Source: Pantoea coffeiphila
Lineage (GTDB): Bacteria; Pseudomonadota; Gammaproteobacteria; Enterobacterales; Enterobacteriaceae
Assembly (NCBI RefSeq): GCF_016909495.1
Contig: NZ_JAFBFW010000005.1
Coordinates: 62,001-126,000, forward strand
Direction of reading: 5' to 3'
Length of the DNA stretch: 64,000 nucleotides
Under the pieces are notes generated by a model. That model saw only the letters and a list, made by a program, of their open reading frames with translations, made no database searches and had not been told where the DNA came from. Below, one piece after another: positions 33,075 through 43,857 of the stretch (positions within the stretch are counted from its first letter, which is position 1; each line of letters starts with the position of its first letter). A program made the position numbers and the translations under genes.

Positions 33075-33488
33075 ATGGCGAAAGAATTTGGTCGCCCGCA
33101 GCGCGTTTCTCAGGAGCTGCAAAAAGAGATCGCTATCATTCTGCAGCGCGAGATTAAAGATCCGCGTCTGGGTATGATGGTTACCGTTTCTGGCGTTGAT
33201 GTGTCCCGCGATCTGGCCTACGCGAAAGTGTTCGTCACGTTCCTCAACGACAAAGACGAAGCGGCAATTAAAGCCGGCCTGCGTGCGCTGGGTGATGCGT
33301 CCGGCTATATCCGTACGCTGCTGGGCAAAGCAATGCGTCTGCGCATTGTGCCGGAACTGACCTTCTTCTATGACAACTCTCTTGTTGAAGGGATGCGCAT
33401 GTCTAACCTGGTGACCAACGTAGTGAAAAAAGACGTTGAGCGCCGTGGTCCGGCAGAAGATGAGCAGGAAGAAGGTAAAGAAGATTAA
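33075..33488 (+). CDS. rbfA: 30S ribosome-binding factor RbfA
   Basis: Late 30S assembly and cold-shock factor that binds the 5' helix region of 16S rRNA. The 137 residues form a single KH-type domain ([59 protein letters not shown]) with an acidic tail ending EEGKED. Start preceded by GGAGAG. Its stop overlaps the truB start (TTAATGAG). Confidence 0.97.
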   Translation: MAKEFGRPQRVSQELQKEIAIILQREIKDPRLGMMVTVSGVDVSRDLAYAKVFVTFLNDKDEAAIKAGLRALGDASGYIRTLLGKAMRLRIVPELTFFYDNSLVEGMRMSNLVTNVVKKDVERRGPAEDEQEEGKED

Positions 33489-34432
33489 TGAGCCGTCCTC
33501 GCCGTCGCGGTCGCGATATCCACGGGGTGCTGTTGCTGGATAAGCCGCAGGGCTTATCCTCTAACGATGCTCTGCAAAAAGTGAAACGCCTCTACAACGC
33601 AAATCGTGCGGGTCATACCGGCGCGCTGGATCCTTTGGCGACGGGCATGCTGCCTATCTGCCTTGGGGAAGCCACCAAGTTTTCTCAGTACCTGCTGGAT
33701 TCAGACAAGCGTTATCGTGTGATTGCGCGGCTGGGGCAGCGTACCGACACTTCAGATGCAGATGGTGTGGTAGTCAGTGAGCGCCCGGTAACTTTCACTG
33801 CGGAAGCGCTGATGGAAGCGCTGGAAAGCTTTCGCGGTGAAACGCAGCAAATCCCGTCGATGTATTCTGCGCTTAAGTATCAGGGCCGTAAGCTGTATGA
33901 ATATGCCCGCGAGGGGATAGAAGTTCCTCGTGAGTCTCGCAGCATCAATGTCTACGAACTGCTGTTCATTCGCCATGAGGGGAATGAGCTGGAGTTGGAA
34001 ATTCACGTTTCCAAAGGCACCTATATTCGTACCATTATTGACGATCTCGGCGAAAAACTGGGCTGTGGTGCGCACGTTACCTATCTGCGTCGTTTGCAGG
34101 TCGCCACTTATCCGATTGCTAAGATGGTGACGCTGGAACAGCTGAATGCGCTGGCGGAAGAAGCACATCGAAGCGAACAGCCGCCTGCGGTTCTGCTTGA
34201 TGCTTTACTGATGCCGATGGACAGCCCGGCAGCAGAATACCCGGTGGTGAACCTGCTGAGTGAAGTAGCCGCCTGGTTTAAACAGGGTATGCCGGTTCGG
34301 GTAGCAGGTGCACCAAGTGCAGGCCTGGTGCGCGTGACCGAAGGCGATGAACACAAATTCATCGGCATGGCCGAAATTGCCGATGATGGGCGAGTGGCTC
34401 CACGCCGTCTGGTTGTGGAACATTTCGACTAA
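33488..34432 (+). CDS. truB: tRNA pseudouridine-55 synthase TruB
   Basis: Makes pseudouridine 55 in the T-loop of nearly all tRNAs. The 314-residue enzyme has the catalytic aspartate in [14 protein letters not shown] (Asp48 in E. coli), motif [19 protein letters not shown], the [20 protein letters not shown] strand and a C-terminal PUA domain (about 250-314). Overlaps rbfA. Confidence 0.97.
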   Translation: MSRPRRRGRDIHGVLLLDKPQGLSSNDALQKVKRLYNANRAGHTGALDPLATGMLPICLGEATKFSQYLLDSDKRYRVIARLGQRTDTSDADGVVVSERPVTFTAEALMEALESFRGETQQIPSMYSALKYQGRKLYEYAREGIEVPRESRSINVYELLFIRHEGNELELEIHVSKGTYIRTIIDDLGEKLGCGAHVTYLRRLQVATYPIAKMVTLEQLNALAEEAHRSEQPPAVLLDALLMPMDSPAAEYPVVNLLSEVAAWFKQGMPVRVAGAPSAGLVRVTEGDEHKFIGMAEIADDGRVAPRRLVVEHFD

Positions 34433-34494
34433 TTTACTCTGTTTCGTTCGGTCGGCAGACCTTGCTTCTGCTGACGAAAAGATAACGGGTAAAT

Positions 34495-34523
34495 TTGCGC
34501 TTGCGCATTGCGCGGAGTAGAAT
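34495..34523 (+). promoter_or_regulatory. Promoter of rpsO (P1-like)
   Basis: TTGCGC (34495-34500), 17-bp spacer, TAGAAT (34518-34523), with a GC-rich discriminator GGCGCGG. About 75 nt of leader precede rpsO; in E. coli this leader folds into the S15 autoregulatory pseudoknot. Confidence 0.75.
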
Positions 34524-34597
34524 GGCGCGGCTTTACACTGGGTTGCTGAATTAGAGATCGGCGCCTGTACATTTACCTTATAATTTGGAGTTGTCTC

Positions 34598-34867
34598 ATG
34601 TCTCTAAGTGTTGAAACTAAAGCGCAGATCGTTGCTGATTTCGGTCGTGGTACTAACGACAGCGGTTCTACTGAAGTGCAGGTTGCTCTGCTGACTGCGC
34701 AGATTAACCATCTGCAGGGTCACTTCTCTGAACACAAGAAAGACCACCACAGCCGTCGCGGTCTGCTGCGTATGGTTTCTCAGCGTCGTAAACTGCTGGA
34801 CTACCTGAAGCGTAAAGACGTTTCTCGTTACACCAGCCTGATCGAGCGTCTGGGTCTGCGTCGCTAA
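34598..34867 (+). CDS. rpsO: 30S ribosomal protein S15
   Basis: Primary-binding small-subunit protein that nucleates the central domain of 16S rRNA and represses its own translation. The 89 residues match the E. coli length, with [40 protein letters not shown] and the C-terminus [17 protein letters not shown] lies 9 bp before the ATG. Confidence 0.99.
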   Translation: MSLSVETKAQIVADFGRGTNDSGSTEVQVALLTAQINHLQGHFSEHKKDHHSRRGLLRMVSQRRKLLDYLKRKDVSRYTSLIERLGLRR

Positions 34868-34946
34868 GTCTTAAGGCTGTTCTGCCCGTTTTCAGAGCGA
34901 TCTGATAACAAAATGGCAAACGTACAGCCTGGAACGAGTTTCGCTG

Positions 34947-34974
34947 GAAAGGGGCCTTTATGGCCCCTTTTTTC
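34947..34974 (+). terminator. Rho-independent terminator of rpsO
   Basis: Stem AAAGGGGCC / GGCCCCTTT (34948-34956, 34962-34970) with a TTTAT loop and a following TTT. In E. coli the matching terminator allows partial read-through into pnp. Confidence 0.85.
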
Positions 34975-35032
34975 AAGCAATCGGCAGCAATTCCGGGCAA
35001 ACTATTGTATTGTTGCTGAGTGTGATCTTCAG

Positions 35033-35108
35033 TTGCAGAGGTTCGCGCGGCTAATGAGAGGCTTTATCCCATTTGGGATTAGGGTTGTCATTAGTCGCGA
35101 GGATGCAA
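35033..35108 (+). promoter_or_regulatory. pnp leader long hairpin (RNase III site)
   Basis: Arms TTGCA...CGCGGCTAATGA...ATCCCA and TGGGAT...TCATTAGTCGCG...TGCAA fold into one long, slightly bulged hairpin ending 60 bp before the pnp start. In E. coli RNase III cuts the equivalent hairpin, after which PNPase degrades the small fragment and represses its own mRNA. The structure is visible here; the mechanism is by homology. Confidence 0.8.
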
Positions 35109-35168
35109 GGTGAAGATTAGTAATCCACGGTGGGATTAAACCCTGCCCAGATGTTTAAGGAACTAATT

Positions 35169-37298
35169 TTGCTGAACCCGATCGTAAAAAAATTCCAGTA
35201 TGGTCAGCATACCGTCACCATTGAGACCGGTATGATGGCTCGCCAGGCAACGGCTGCCGTAATGGTAAGCATGGACGACACCGCTGTGTTCGTTACCGTT
35301 GTAGGCCAGAAAAAATCCAAACCAGGCCAGGACTTCTTCCCGCTGACAGTAAACTATCAGGAGCGTACTTACGCTGCTGGTCGTATCCCGGGGAGCTTCT
35401 TCCGTCGTGAAGGCCGTCCAAGCGAAGGCGAAACTCTGATTTCTCGTCTGATTGACCGCCCGATTCGTCCTCTGTTCCCTGAAGGCTTCGTTAACGAAGT
35501 GCAGGTTATTGCTACCGTGGTTTCCGTTAACCCACAGGTTAACCCGGACATCGTCGCAATGATCGGTGCTTCAGCAGCGCTGGCGCTGTCTGGCCTGCCG
35601 TTCAATGGTCCTATCGGTGCAGCACGCGTCGGTTACCTTAACGACCAGTACGTACTGAACCCAACCAGCGATGAGCTGAAAGAGAGCAAGCTGGACCTGG
35701 TTGTTGCCGGTACTCAGGGCGCGGTACTGATGGTTGAATCAGAAGCTGAGCTGCTGAGCGAAGACCAGATGCTGGGCGCGGTCGTATTTGGCCACGATCA
35801 GCAGCAGGTTGTTATCAATAACATCAATGCGCTGGTAGCTGAAGCCGGTAAACCTCGCTGGGACTGGCAGCCAGAGCCTGTAAACGAAGCGTTACACGCA
35901 CGTATTGCTGCCCTGGCTGAAGCGCGTCTGAGCGACGCCTATCGCATCACCGAAAAACAGGAGCGTTATGCTCAGGTTGACGTGATTAAATCAGAAGCGA
36001 CTGCTGCACTGCTGGCCGAAGACGACAGCCTGGATGCTGGCGAAATCAGCGACATCCTGCACGCGCTGGAAAAAGACGTTGTTCGTAGCCGCATTCTGCG
36101 CGGTGAGCCACGTATCGATGGCCGTGAAAAAGACATGATCCGTGGTCTGGACGTGCGTACCGGCGTTCTGCCACGTACCCACGGTTCCGCACTGTTCACC
36201 CGTGGTGAAACTCAGGCGCTGGTTACCGCGACTCTGGGTACTGCACGTGATGCACAGAACCTGGACGAGCTGATGGGCGAACGTACCGACAGCTTCCTGT
36301 TCCACTACAACTTCCCTCCGTACTCTGTTGGTGAAACCGGTATGGTGGGTTCACCGAAGCGTCGCGAAATCGGTCACGGTCGCCTGGCGAAACGTGGCGT
36401 GCTGGCCGTAATGCCAAAAGGCGATGCGTTCCCGTACACCGTGCGTGTTGTGTCTGAGATCACCGAATCAAACGGCTCTTCTTCAATGGCTTCCGTTTGT
36501 GGTGCTTCTCTGGCGCTGATGGACGCGGGCGTGCCTATCAAAGCCGCCGTTGCGGGTATCGCAATGGGCCTGGTGAAAGACGAAAACAACTTCGTGGTTC
36601 TGTCTGACATTCTGGGTGACGAAGACCACCTGGGCGATATGGACTTCAAAGTTGCCGGTAGCCGTGAAGGTATCACCGCGCTGCAGATGGACATCAAAAT
36701 CGAAGGCATCACCCGCGAGATCATGCAGGTTGCTCTGAACCAGGCTAAAGGTGCGCGTCTGCACATCCTGAGCGTAATGGAACAGGCTATCAGCACCCCG
36801 CGCGGCGATATCTCTCAGTTCGCACCGCGTATCCATACCATTAAGATTAGCGTTGATAAGATCAAAGACGTGATCGGTAAAGGTGGTTCTGTTATCCGTG
36901 CGCTGACCGAAGAAACCGGTACGACCATCGAAATCGAAGATGATGGTACGGTTAAGATTGCTGCAACCGACGGCGAAAAAGCGAAATTCGCAATTCGTCG
37001 TATTGAAGAAATCACCGCAGAGATCGAAGTTGGTCGCATCTACAACGGTAAAGTGACGCGTATCGTCGACTTCGGTGCCTTCGTGGCTATCGGCGGCGGT
37101 AAAGAAGGTCTGGTACACATTTCTCAGATCGCTGACAAGCGCGTTGAGAAAGTGACCGACTATCTGCAGATGGGTCAGGAAGTACCGGTCAAGGTACTGG
37201 AAGTTGACCGTCAGGGTCGCGTGCGTCTGAGCATCAAAGAAGCCAGCGAACAGGCTCAGCCTGAAGCTGCAGCTCCTGCGGCACCAGAAGCAGAATAA
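35169..37298 (+). CDS. pnp: Polyribonucleotide nucleotidyltransferase (PNPase)
   Basis: 3'-5' phosphorolytic exoribonuclease and degradosome component. The 709-residue protein has two RNase PH domains (about 1-210 and 310-545; [41 protein letters not shown]), a KH domain ([19 protein letters not shown]) and an S1 domain ([20 protein letters not shown]). I start at the TTG at 35169 ([13 protein letters not shown]), the E. coli start, with AAGGA 9 bp upstream; 13 further in-frame residues are unlikely. Confidence 0.97.
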   Translation: MLNPIVKKFQYGQHTVTIETGMMARQATAAVMVSMDDTAVFVTVVGQKKSKPGQDFFPLTVNYQERTYAAGRIPGSFFRREGRPSEGETLISRLIDRPIRPLFPEGFVNEVQVIATVVSVNPQVNPDIVAMIGASAALALSGLPFNGPIGAARVGYLNDQYVLNPTSDELKESKLDLVVAGTQGAVLMVESEAELLSEDQMLGAVVFGHDQQQVVINNINALVAEAGKPRWDWQPEPVNEALHARIAALAEARLSDAYRITEKQERYAQVDVIKSEATAALLAEDDSLDAGEISDILHALEKDVVRSRILRGEPRIDGREKDMIRGLDVRTGVLPRTHGSALFTRGETQALVTATLGTARDAQNLDELMGERTDSFLFHYNFPPYSVGETGMVGSPKRREIGHGRLAKRGVLAVMPKGDAFPYTVRVVSEITESNGSSSMASVCGASLALMDAGVPIKAAVAGIAMGLVKDENNFVVLSDILGDEDHLGDMDFKVAGSREGITALQMDIKIEGITREIMQVALNQAKGARLHILSVMEQAISTPRGDISQFAPRIHTIKISVDKIKDVIGKGGSVIRALTEETGTTIEIEDDGTVKIAATDGEKAKFAIRRIEEITAEIEVGRIYNGKVTRIVDFGAFVAIGGGKEGLVHISQIADKRVEKVTDYLQMGQEVPVKVLEVDRQGRVRLSIKEASEQAQPEAAAPAAPEAE

Positions 37299-37419
37299 AG
37301 CACCACCATTGAGCTCTCCGTCGTATGGCGGAGAGCTGTTTCATCGCAGGGTTGGACCCCTGTATGCGGCAGGCGGATGACAGGATGATCATCCCAATGT
37401 TTGTTTGTGGGAGTGGGAA

Positions 37420-38304
37420 ATGAAGCCATTTTTGCGCTGGTGTTTCGTTGCGACAGCTTTAACGCTGGCAGGATGCAGCAACACCAATTGGCGTGAGAAC
37501 GAAATTTTGGCAGTTCCGCTGCAGCCTACGCTGCAACAGGAAGTCATTCTTGCTCGCATGGAACAAATTCTTGCCAGTCGGTCATTGACCGATGATGAAC
37601 GCGCACAGCTGTTATATGAGCGCGGAGTGTTGTATGATAGTTTAGGTTTGAGAGCACTGGCGCGGAATGACTTTTCTCAGGCGCTATCTATCAGACCGGA
37701 TATGCCCGAAGTATTCAATTACTTAGGCATATATTTAACGCAGGCAGGCAACTTTGATGCTGCCTATGAAGCGTTTGATTCTGTACTTGAGCTTGATCCA
37801 ACTTACAATTATGCGCACTTAAATCGCGGTATCGCCCTTTACTACGGCGGAAGATTTAAATTAGCGCAAGATGATCTGCAGGCGTTTTATCAAGACGATC
37901 CTAACGATCCCTTCCGCAGCCTGTGGCTGTATCTCACTGAACGTGAGATCGACGCAGAACAGGCCAAAGTTTCGCTGAAGCAGCGTTACGACAAAGCGGT
38001 AAAGGACCAATGGGGATGGAATATTGTCGAGTTCTACCTGGGCGACATCAGCGAAAAAACGCTGACGGAGCGCCTCCAGGCGGACGCAACGGATAACACT
38101 TCGCTCGCTGAACATCTCAGTGAAACCAACTTCTATTTAGGTAAGTACTACCTAAGTCTGGGGGAGAAGGACAACGCAGAAGCGTTGTTCAAGCTGACGG
38201 TCGCTAACAACGTTCATAACTTCGTTGAGCACCGATATGCATTGTTGGAGCTGGCGCTACTCGGCCAGACACAAGACGATTTATCAGAATCCGACCAGCA
38301 ATAG
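37420..38304 (+). CDS. nlpI: Lipoprotein NlpI
   Basis: Outer-membrane lipoprotein with TPR repeats that adapts peptidoglycan endopeptidases to the protease Prc. The lipobox LAGC ends at Cys19 after [18 protein letters not shown]-like helices follow ([59 protein letters not shown]). 294 residues from the ATG at 37420, the E. coli length. Confidence 0.97.
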   Translation: MKPFLRWCFVATALTLAGCSNTNWRENEILAVPLQPTLQQEVILARMEQILASRSLTDDERAQLLYERGVLYDSLGLRALARNDFSQALSIRPDMPEVFNYLGIYLTQAGNFDAAYEAFDSVLELDPTYNYAHLNRGIALYYGGRFKLAQDDLQAFYQDDPNDPFRSLWLYLTEREIDAEQAKVSLKQRYDKAVKDQWGWNIVEFYLGDISEKTLTERLQADATDNTSLAEHLSETNFYLGKYYLSLGEKDNAEALFKLTVANNVHNFVEHRYALLELALLGQTQDDLSESDQQ

Positions 38305-38407
38305 CTGACGAACTTTTATTGCCTGAACTTTGAAAAGTCATCATCTTCGCGGATGAGGGCATTTTTGTTCGTCGAAACCACTAATTTGAGCCGGTTCACA
38401 CTTTTTG

Positions 38408-38488
38408 ATGAAAATGACTGAAAATTTTCACGACGAGTTATGTAGACTGGCCGCCGAAATCTACGAGGCACGTGTACTACATGACTGA
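38408..38488 (+). CDS. yrbN: Small protein YrbN
   Basis: A 26-codon [23 protein letters not shown] followed by ARVLHD and TGA. It closely resembles the 26-residue YrbN peptide of E. coli, and lies in the same place between nlpI and deaD. It overlaps the deaD start by 8 bp, suggesting translational coupling to the helicase. Function unknown. No strong Shine-Dalgarno sequence is seen. A second ATG lies at codon 3. Confidence 0.8.
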   Translation: MKMTENFHDELCRLAAEIYEARVLHD

Positions 38489-40394
38489 TATTCAAACCAC
38501 TTTTTCCGACCTTGGCCTGAACGCTGATATCCTTGAAGCACTGAACGGTATGGGCTACGTGAAGCCTTCCCCAATCCAGGCAGAGTGTATTCCTCACCTG
38601 CTGGCGGGCCGTGACGTTCTGGGTATGGCACAGACCGGGAGTGGTAAAACTGCGGCATTCTCCCTGCCGCTGCTGAACAACATTGACCCAACTGTTAAAG
38701 CACCACAGATTCTGGTGCTGGCACCGACCCGCGAACTGGCGGTTCAGGTTGCTGAAGCCGTAACCGAATTCTCTAAACACATGCGTGGTCTTAACGTTGT
38801 GGCCCTGTACGGCGGCCAGCGTTATGACGTGCAGCTGCGTGCTCTGCGTCAGGGACCTCAGGTTGTTGTTGGTACCCCAGGCCGTCTGCTGGACCACCTG
38901 AAGCGTGGCACTCTGGACCTGTCTAACCTGCGTGGTCTGGTACTGGACGAAGCAGATGAAATGCTGCGTATGGGCTTCATCGAAGACGTTGAAACCATCA
39001 TGGCGCAGATCCCAGACGGTCATCAGACCGCGCTGTTCTCTGCAACCATGCCGGAAGCCATTCGCCGTATCACTAAGCGTTTCATGAAAGATCCACAGGA
39101 AGTGCGCATTCAGTCAAGCCTGACTACGCGTCCTGACATCAGCCAGAGCTACTGGACTGCCTATGGCCGTAAAACTGATGCACTGACTCGCTTCCTGGAA
39201 GCGGAAGACTTCGACGCTGCAATCATCTTCGTGCGTACCAAAAACGCAACGCTGGAAGTGGCTGAAGCGCTGGAGCGCAGCGGTTACAACAGTGCAGCGC
39301 TGAACGGTGACATGAACCAGGCTCTGCGTGAGCAGACTCTGGAGCGTCTGAAAGATGGCCGTCTGGACATTCTGATTGCAACCGACGTTGCGGCTCGTGG
39401 CCTGGACGTTGAGCGTATCAGCCTGGTGGTTAACTACGACATTCCTATGGATGCCGAGTCTTACGTCCACCGTATCGGTCGTACCGGTCGTGCTGGCCGT
39501 GCTGGTCGCGCACTGCTGTTCGTTGAGAACCGCGAGCGTCGTCTGCTGCGTAACATCGAACGCACCATGAAGCTGACCATCCCTGAAGTGGATCTGCCTA
39601 ACGCAGAACTGCTGGGTGAACGTCGTCTGGCTAAGTTCGCAGCAAAAGTACAGCAGCAGCTGGAAAGCAGCGATCTGGATCAGTACCGCGCACTGCTGGC
39701 TAAACTGCAGCCTGCTGAAGAGCTGGACATCGAAACTCTGGCCGCAGCACTGCTGAAAATGGCCCAGGGCGAACGTCCTCTGATCGTTCCTGCTGATGCT
39801 CCACAGCGCCCACGTCGTGAATTCCGTGAGCGTGACGATCGTCGCGGTGACCGTCCAGAGCGCGGCCCACGTGAAGCACGCGGTGAGCGCGACGGTGACC
39901 GTCCGCGTCGTGAGCGTCGTGAAGTTGGCGATATGGAAGTGTACCGTATTGAAGTTGGCCGTGATGATGGTGTTGAAGTTCGTCATATCGTTGGCGCGAT
40001 CGCTAACGAAGGCGATATCAGCAGCCGTTACATCGGTAACATCAAGCTGTTCGGTACTCACTCTACTATCGAACTGCCAAAAGGCATGCCGGGCGAAGTG
40101 CTTCAGCACTTTACTCGTACGCGTATTCTGAACAAACCAATGAATATGCAGCTGATTGGCGATGCACAGCCACGCAGCGATCGCGGTGGTGAGCGTCGTC
40201 CAGGCGGCCCAGGCCGTGGTGGTTTCGGCGGTGGCGAGCGTCGTGAAGGCGGTCGTGGTGGTGAAGGCGGTCGTCGCTTCAGCAACGAGCGCAGCGGTGA
40301 ACGTCGCCCAGGCGGCTTCAACCGTGACGGTGGCAACCGTGGTCCACGTCGCGAAGAAGGCGGCAGCGCGCCAGCCCGTCGTCGTGATGCATAA
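38481..40394 (+). CDS. deaD: Cold-shock DEAD-box RNA helicase DeaD (CsdA)
   Basis: RNA helicase acting in 50S assembly and cold-shock mRNA decay. The 637 residues have the Q motif, AQTGSGKT (about 50-57), PTRELA, DEAD ([10 protein letters not shown]), SAT and [12 protein letters not shown] DbpA-type RNA-binding domain follows (about 480-555) and then a tail of about 75 residues made of RGG/GGERR-type repeats. Start at the ATG at 38481 ([13 protein letters not shown]). Confidence 0.97.
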   Translation: MTDIQTTFSDLGLNADILEALNGMGYVKPSPIQAECIPHLLAGRDVLGMAQTGSGKTAAFSLPLLNNIDPTVKAPQILVLAPTRELAVQVAEAVTEFSKHMRGLNVVALYGGQRYDVQLRALRQGPQVVVGTPGRLLDHLKRGTLDLSNLRGLVLDEADEMLRMGFIEDVETIMAQIPDGHQTALFSATMPEAIRRITKRFMKDPQEVRIQSSLTTRPDISQSYWTAYGRKTDALTRFLEAEDFDAAIIFVRTKNATLEVAEALERSGYNSAALNGDMNQALREQTLERLKDGRLDILIATDVAARGLDVERISLVVNYDIPMDAESYVHRIGRTGRAGRAGRALLFVENRERRLLRNIERTMKLTIPEVDLPNAELLGERRLAKFAAKVQQQLESSDLDQYRALLAKLQPAEELDIETLAAALLKMAQGERPLIVPADAPQRPRREFRERDDRRGDRPERGPREARGERDGDRPRRERREVGDMEVYRIEVGRDDGVEVRHIVGAIANEGDISSRYIGNIKLFGTHSTIELPKGMPGEVLQHFTRTRILNKPMNMQLIGDAQPRSDRGGERRPGGPGRGGFGGGERREGGRGGEGGRRFSNERSGERRPGGFNRDGGNRGPRREEGGSAPARRRDA

Positions 40395-40409
40395 TCACTG
40401 ATGCCAAAT

Positions 40410-40439
40410 AAAAAACCAGCCTGCGGGCTGGTTTTTTTA
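40410..40439 (+). terminator. Rho-independent terminator of deaD
   Basis: Perfect 10-bp stem AAAACCAGCC / GGCTGGTTTT around TGCG, followed by TTT. It lies between convergent deaD and yhbW and has A-rich and T-rich flanks suited to both strands. Confidence 0.92.
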
Positions 40440-40459
40440 TGTCTGCAATTTGTGAAAAA

Positions 40460-41467
40460 TTACAAAGAGTTTCGTACCTGCATGGCCAACTCAAAGGAGT
40501 AGAGGCGTGCCTCGGGATCGAAAATCTGCCCGTTAACCATAATTTCATCCGCCTGAGTCTCACGCATCAGGCTTGCCAGCCCCTGACGGACCTTCTCTTT
40601 ATCTCCCACGACAGACATACTCAGCGCCTGCTGCACGCCGTACTGCTCGGAAGACGACCACAGACTATCAATATTTTCCACCGGCGGCGGCAGTGGACCC
40701 GGTTGACCCCGGCGCAGGTTAATGAACTGCTGCTGCATTGAGGTAAACAGGAACCGCGCATCGCGCTCGCTGTCGGCGGCAACGATATTGATACACACCA
40801 TGGCATAAGGTTGCGACAGACGTGCCGACGGTTTGAAGTTTTCACGGTACAGATGCAGCGCCTGCATCAGCATGTCCGGGGCAAAGTGCGAGGCAAACGC
40901 AAACGGCAGACCCAGCTGTGCCGCCAGCTGTGCGCTGTAAAGGCTGGATCCCAGCAGCCACACCGGAATGTTTAATCCCAGTCCCGGCACTGGCTGCACC
41001 GCCGGTGCATCGTTCCCGGTTGCGTCGAACCAGCTAATCATCTCAGCCACATCGGCAGGGAAATTATCCACATGGCCGCCCATATGACGGCGTAGCGCCA
41101 TCATCGTGCGCTGATCGGAACCCGGCGCGCGGCCAAGTCCCAGATCAATACGGCCCGGATACAGTGATTCCAGCGTACCGAACTGTTCGGCAATCACCAG
41201 CGGAGAGTGGTTCGGTAGCATCACGCCGCCGGAGCCAAGCCGCAGGGTTTGCGTATTCGCCGCCAGATACCCAATCAGCACCGAGGTCGCCGCGCTGGCA
41301 ATACCGGTCATGTTGTGGTGCTCAGCCAGCCAGTAGCGGTGATAGCCCAGCTTCTCTGACTGCCTGGCCAGAGAGAGCGAATTGTGAAACGCCTCGCGCG
41401 GGGAAGCACCAAGCGGAATAGGGGCAAGATCGAGTACCGAAAGCGGTACTGTTTTTTTCTCAGACAT
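40460..41467 (-). CDS. yhbW: Luciferase-like flavin monooxygenase YhbW
   Basis: LLM-class flavin-dependent oxidoreductase; substrate unknown. The 335-residue TIM-barrel protein has [20 protein letters not shown] (about 43-62), [14 protein letters not shown] and the C-terminal [18 protein letters not shown], all close to E. coli YhbW. Same locus as in E. coli, next to ubiUV but convergent with deaD. Confidence 0.92.
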   Translation of the reverse strand: MSEKKTVPLSVLDLAPIPLGASPREAFHNSLSLARQSEKLGYHRYWLAEHHNMTGIASAATSVLIGYLAANTQTLRLGSGGVMLPNHSPLVIAEQFGTLESLYPGRIDLGLGRAPGSDQRTMMALRRHMGGHVDNFPADVAEMISWFDATGNDAPAVQPVPGLGLNIPVWLLGSSLYSAQLAAQLGLPFAFASHFAPDMLMQALHLYRENFKPSARLSQPYAMVCINIVAADSERDARFLFTSMQQQFINLRRGQPGPLPPPVENIDSLWSSSEQYGVQQALSMSVVGDKEKVRQGLASLMRETQADEIMVNGQIFDPEARLYSFELAMQVRNSL

Positions 41468-41699
41468 AGATGCTCACTTATTCTCAGATTCCGACTCATA
41501 CATCGTGCAAGGCTACGATATATGTTTGCCAAACGATTGTCCGTTTGCAGCACTTTGTAAAAGATTTAACCGCCCACGATCTTCGTGCGGGTGTCTGTGA
41601 ATGCGTTATACCGCTAAAAGTGGTTTTACGGTAAGAAACCTTAAATCAGCGATCGTATATTCCTTCAATATGGACCATTTTTATGCAAAGGAAAGCACA

Positions 41700-41753
41700 A
41701 TGGCTGGCTGGTCGTTTCCCCATTTATTGATAAAAAACGGGGAAGTTTCATGA
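41700..41753 (+). CDS. Possible 17-codon leader ORF upstream of the HlyD gene
   Basis: ATG at 41700 preceded by AAGGA with 7-8 bp spacing encodes MAGWSFPHLLIKNGEVS and ends in TGA that overlaps the ATG of the next gene (ATGA). An in-frame ATG at 41670 would extend it to 27 codons. The good ribosome site plus the 4-bp overlap suggest a coupled leader peptide. Chance occurrence cannot be excluded. Confidence 0.35.
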   Translation: MAGWSFPHLLIKNGEVS

Positions 41754-42721
41754 AGAAAACGGCATTTTTTACCCTTCTGCTGATCGTTCTGGCAGTTGCT
41801 TTGACCATTTTGATTCGTGCACACAATCATTATTTGCTGTTACAGGGTGAAGTTGACGCTACGGAAGTTATTGTCTCTTCCAAAGCTCGTGGCCGCGTAG
41901 TCGAAAAACTGGTTCGTCGTGGTGATGATGTGGTTATCGGGCAACCTCTTATTCAGCTTGAAGCTCCCGAACTTATCGCCCAGTTGAAAGCCGCTGAAGC
42001 AGCTCGCGAACAGGCACAGCAGATACTCAACCTTTCCCTTGACGGTACTCGCGAAGAGACGATCCGTAATTTACGCGCTCAGTTCGAACAGTCCCGCGCC
42101 GACTATCTTAATGCCGAGGCAACCTGGCAACGTGACCTCTCTGTAGCAAAGCAGGGCTATATTTCCGCCCAGGACCTGGATAATGCCCGCAGAAGCCGCG
42201 ACAGCGCCCGGCAGCAGATGCTGGCTGCACAGGCGAATCTCGATCAGGGTTTGCACGGCGATCGTGTTGAACAGCGTGCTGCCTATGCCGCCCAGCTGCA
42301 TCAGGCAGAACAGGATCTGCTGGAGATTAAAGCGCAAACCGATGAACTGCTGGTCAGAGCGCCGGTTGCAGGCGAAGTTGGCCCGATCCCTGCTGAACGA
42401 GGTGAATTACTCAATGCCGGTAGCCCGCTGATTACGCTTCTTGAATTACCCACGGCGTGGTTTGTGTTTGATTTGCGCGAGGACATTCTTGCGCACGTGC
42501 GCAAAGGCGATAAAGTCCTGCTGCGTGTGCCTGCGCTGAACAATCAGCAAATTGAGGCTGAAGTTCGCTACATCGCTCCGTTGGGTGACTATGCGACAAA
42601 ACGCGCGACCCGCGCCACCGGTGACTTCGACCTGAAGACGTTTGAAGTTCGCCTGTATCCGTTAGCACCGGTAAAAGACTTACGTCAGGGAATGAGTGCG
42701 CTATGGCAATGGCAGGAATGA
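41750..42721 (+). CDS. HlyD-family membrane-fusion (periplasmic adaptor) protein
   Basis: Periplasmic adaptor of a putative exporter. One N-terminal membrane helix (about 5-24) is followed by a split biotinyl/lipoyl domain (EVDATEVIVSSKARGRVVEK and LLVRAPVAGEVGPIPAERGE) around a long coiled-coil hairpin (about 80-200, QFEQSRADYLNAEATWQRDL). The 323-residue length is typical of YhiI/YbhG-type adaptors. It starts a three-gene operon with two ABC-2 permeases. GGGGAA lies 7 bp upstream. Substrate unknown. Confidence 0.85.
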   Translation: MKKTAFFTLLLIVLAVALTILIRAHNHYLLLQGEVDATEVIVSSKARGRVVEKLVRRGDDVVIGQPLIQLEAPELIAQLKAAEAAREQAQQILNLSLDGTREETIRNLRAQFEQSRADYLNAEATWQRDLSVAKQGYISAQDLDNARRSRDSARQQMLAAQANLDQGLHGDRVEQRAAYAAQLHQAEQDLLEIKAQTDELLVRAPVAGEVGPIPAERGELLNAGSPLITLLELPTAWFVFDLREDILAHVRKGDKVLLRVPALNNQQIEAEVRYIAPLGDYATKRATRATGDFDLKTFEVRLYPLAPVKDLRQGMSALWQWQE

Positions 42722-43857
42722 GTCGCAGGCTTTGGGCCTTCCGGCGCGCATTTCGTCATGAAATTTTGGTTTCCTGGCGTAAGCCCGTCGTCCACTGGCT
42801 TGGCTGGTGTTTTCCTCTGCTGCTGTTTGCGCTGATCGCCAGTAATTTCTCTGCCGGAACCTTGCTCGATCTGCCGGTCGTGGCCGTCGATAGCGATCGC
42901 AGTGAGGCATCTCGTCAGCTGATTCGCGATCTGAATGCGGGGTCACATGCCGAAGTCACCGTTGCCGACGGGGGGTTACCGGATGCGCTGGAACGCCTTC
43001 GCCGTGCAGAAGATTATGCGGTGCTGATGATCCCCCCTTTTTTCGAGGCGGACCTGTTGGCAGGAAGACAGCCGCGTATCAGTCTTTACTACAATGCGCT
43101 GTTTTACGGTGCCGGATTTTATTCGACTCAGGACTTCAGCGGTCTGATGACCGATTTGAATAATCAGTATCGCCCCTGGCTGCTGGCGGCGAGTAGTCGC
43201 ACGATGCCTGTCTTGCCAAATGTCAGCCTTGATTACGACAGCCTGTTTAATGCCAGTGCCAGCTATATCTACTATCAGCAGTTTGCGGCCTGCATTCATT
43301 TGGTTCAGCTGTTCACCGTGACGTTGACCATCTGGCTGCTGGCTCGGGCACGCCCGTTAATTTATCAGCGACATTTTGCATCGGCGGTACTGGGCAAACT
43401 GTTTCCTTTCACGCTTTGCTACACCGCGCTGTTGATGACCGAAATCGCTCTGCTGGTGGGGATTTTCGACGCAAGAGTGGTGGGTAATCCATTTTATATG
43501 CTGGCCGTGGCGTTTTTTTACGTCATGGCGGCGCAAAGCCTCGGGGTGATGCTGTTTACCTTTACCGGCAGCGCGATTACTGCCTACAGCATGATGGGGA
43601 TTTTCGTCAGCCTTGCGCTGACCTTTTCCGGTATTGCGATGCCGGAACTGTCGATGCCATGGCCTGCTCAACTGATATCCAATATTGAACCACTGACTCA
43701 TGCACTTTACGCCATGTTTGATATTTTTCTGCGTGATGTACCGGGGAAACCGGTAACCAGCGTTTGTGCGTTGTTGATGATTTATCCGCTGATCGCTGCA
43801 CTGCTGGTTCGTAAGCGTCTCTACCAACGGCTGATTAAACCGGAGGTCGCACAGTGA
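42703..43857 (+). CDS. ABC-2 type transporter permease (first)
   Basis: Membrane protein of about 384 residues with the ABC-2 layout: one N-terminal helix (about 25-45, HWLGWCFPLLLFALIAS), a large periplasmic domain (about 50-215) and a cluster of five or six helices (220-375). It resembles YhhJ/YbhR-type permeases. The start is uncertain: ATG codons lie at 42703, 42709 and 42718, the last overlapping the HlyD stop (ATGA). AGGGA is 11 bp before 42703. No ABC ATPase gene is adjacent. Confidence 0.8.
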   Translation: MAMAGMSRRLWAFRRAFRHEILVSWRKPVVHWLGWCFPLLLFALIASNFSAGTLLDLPVVAVDSDRSEASRQLIRDLNAGSHAEVTVADGGLPDALERLRRAEDYAVLMIPPFFEADLLAGRQPRISLYYNALFYGAGFYSTQDFSGLMTDLNNQYRPWLLAASSRTMPVLPNVSLDYDSLFNASASYIYYQQFAACIHLVQLFTVTLTIWLLARARPLIYQRHFASAVLGKLFPFTLCYTALLMTEIALLVGIFDARVVGNPFYMLAVAFFYVMAAQSLGVMLFTFTGSAITAYSMMGIFVSLALTFSGIAMPELSMPWPAQLISNIEPLTHALYAMFDIFLRDVPGKPVTSVCALLMIYPLIAALLVRKRLYQRLIKPEVAQ

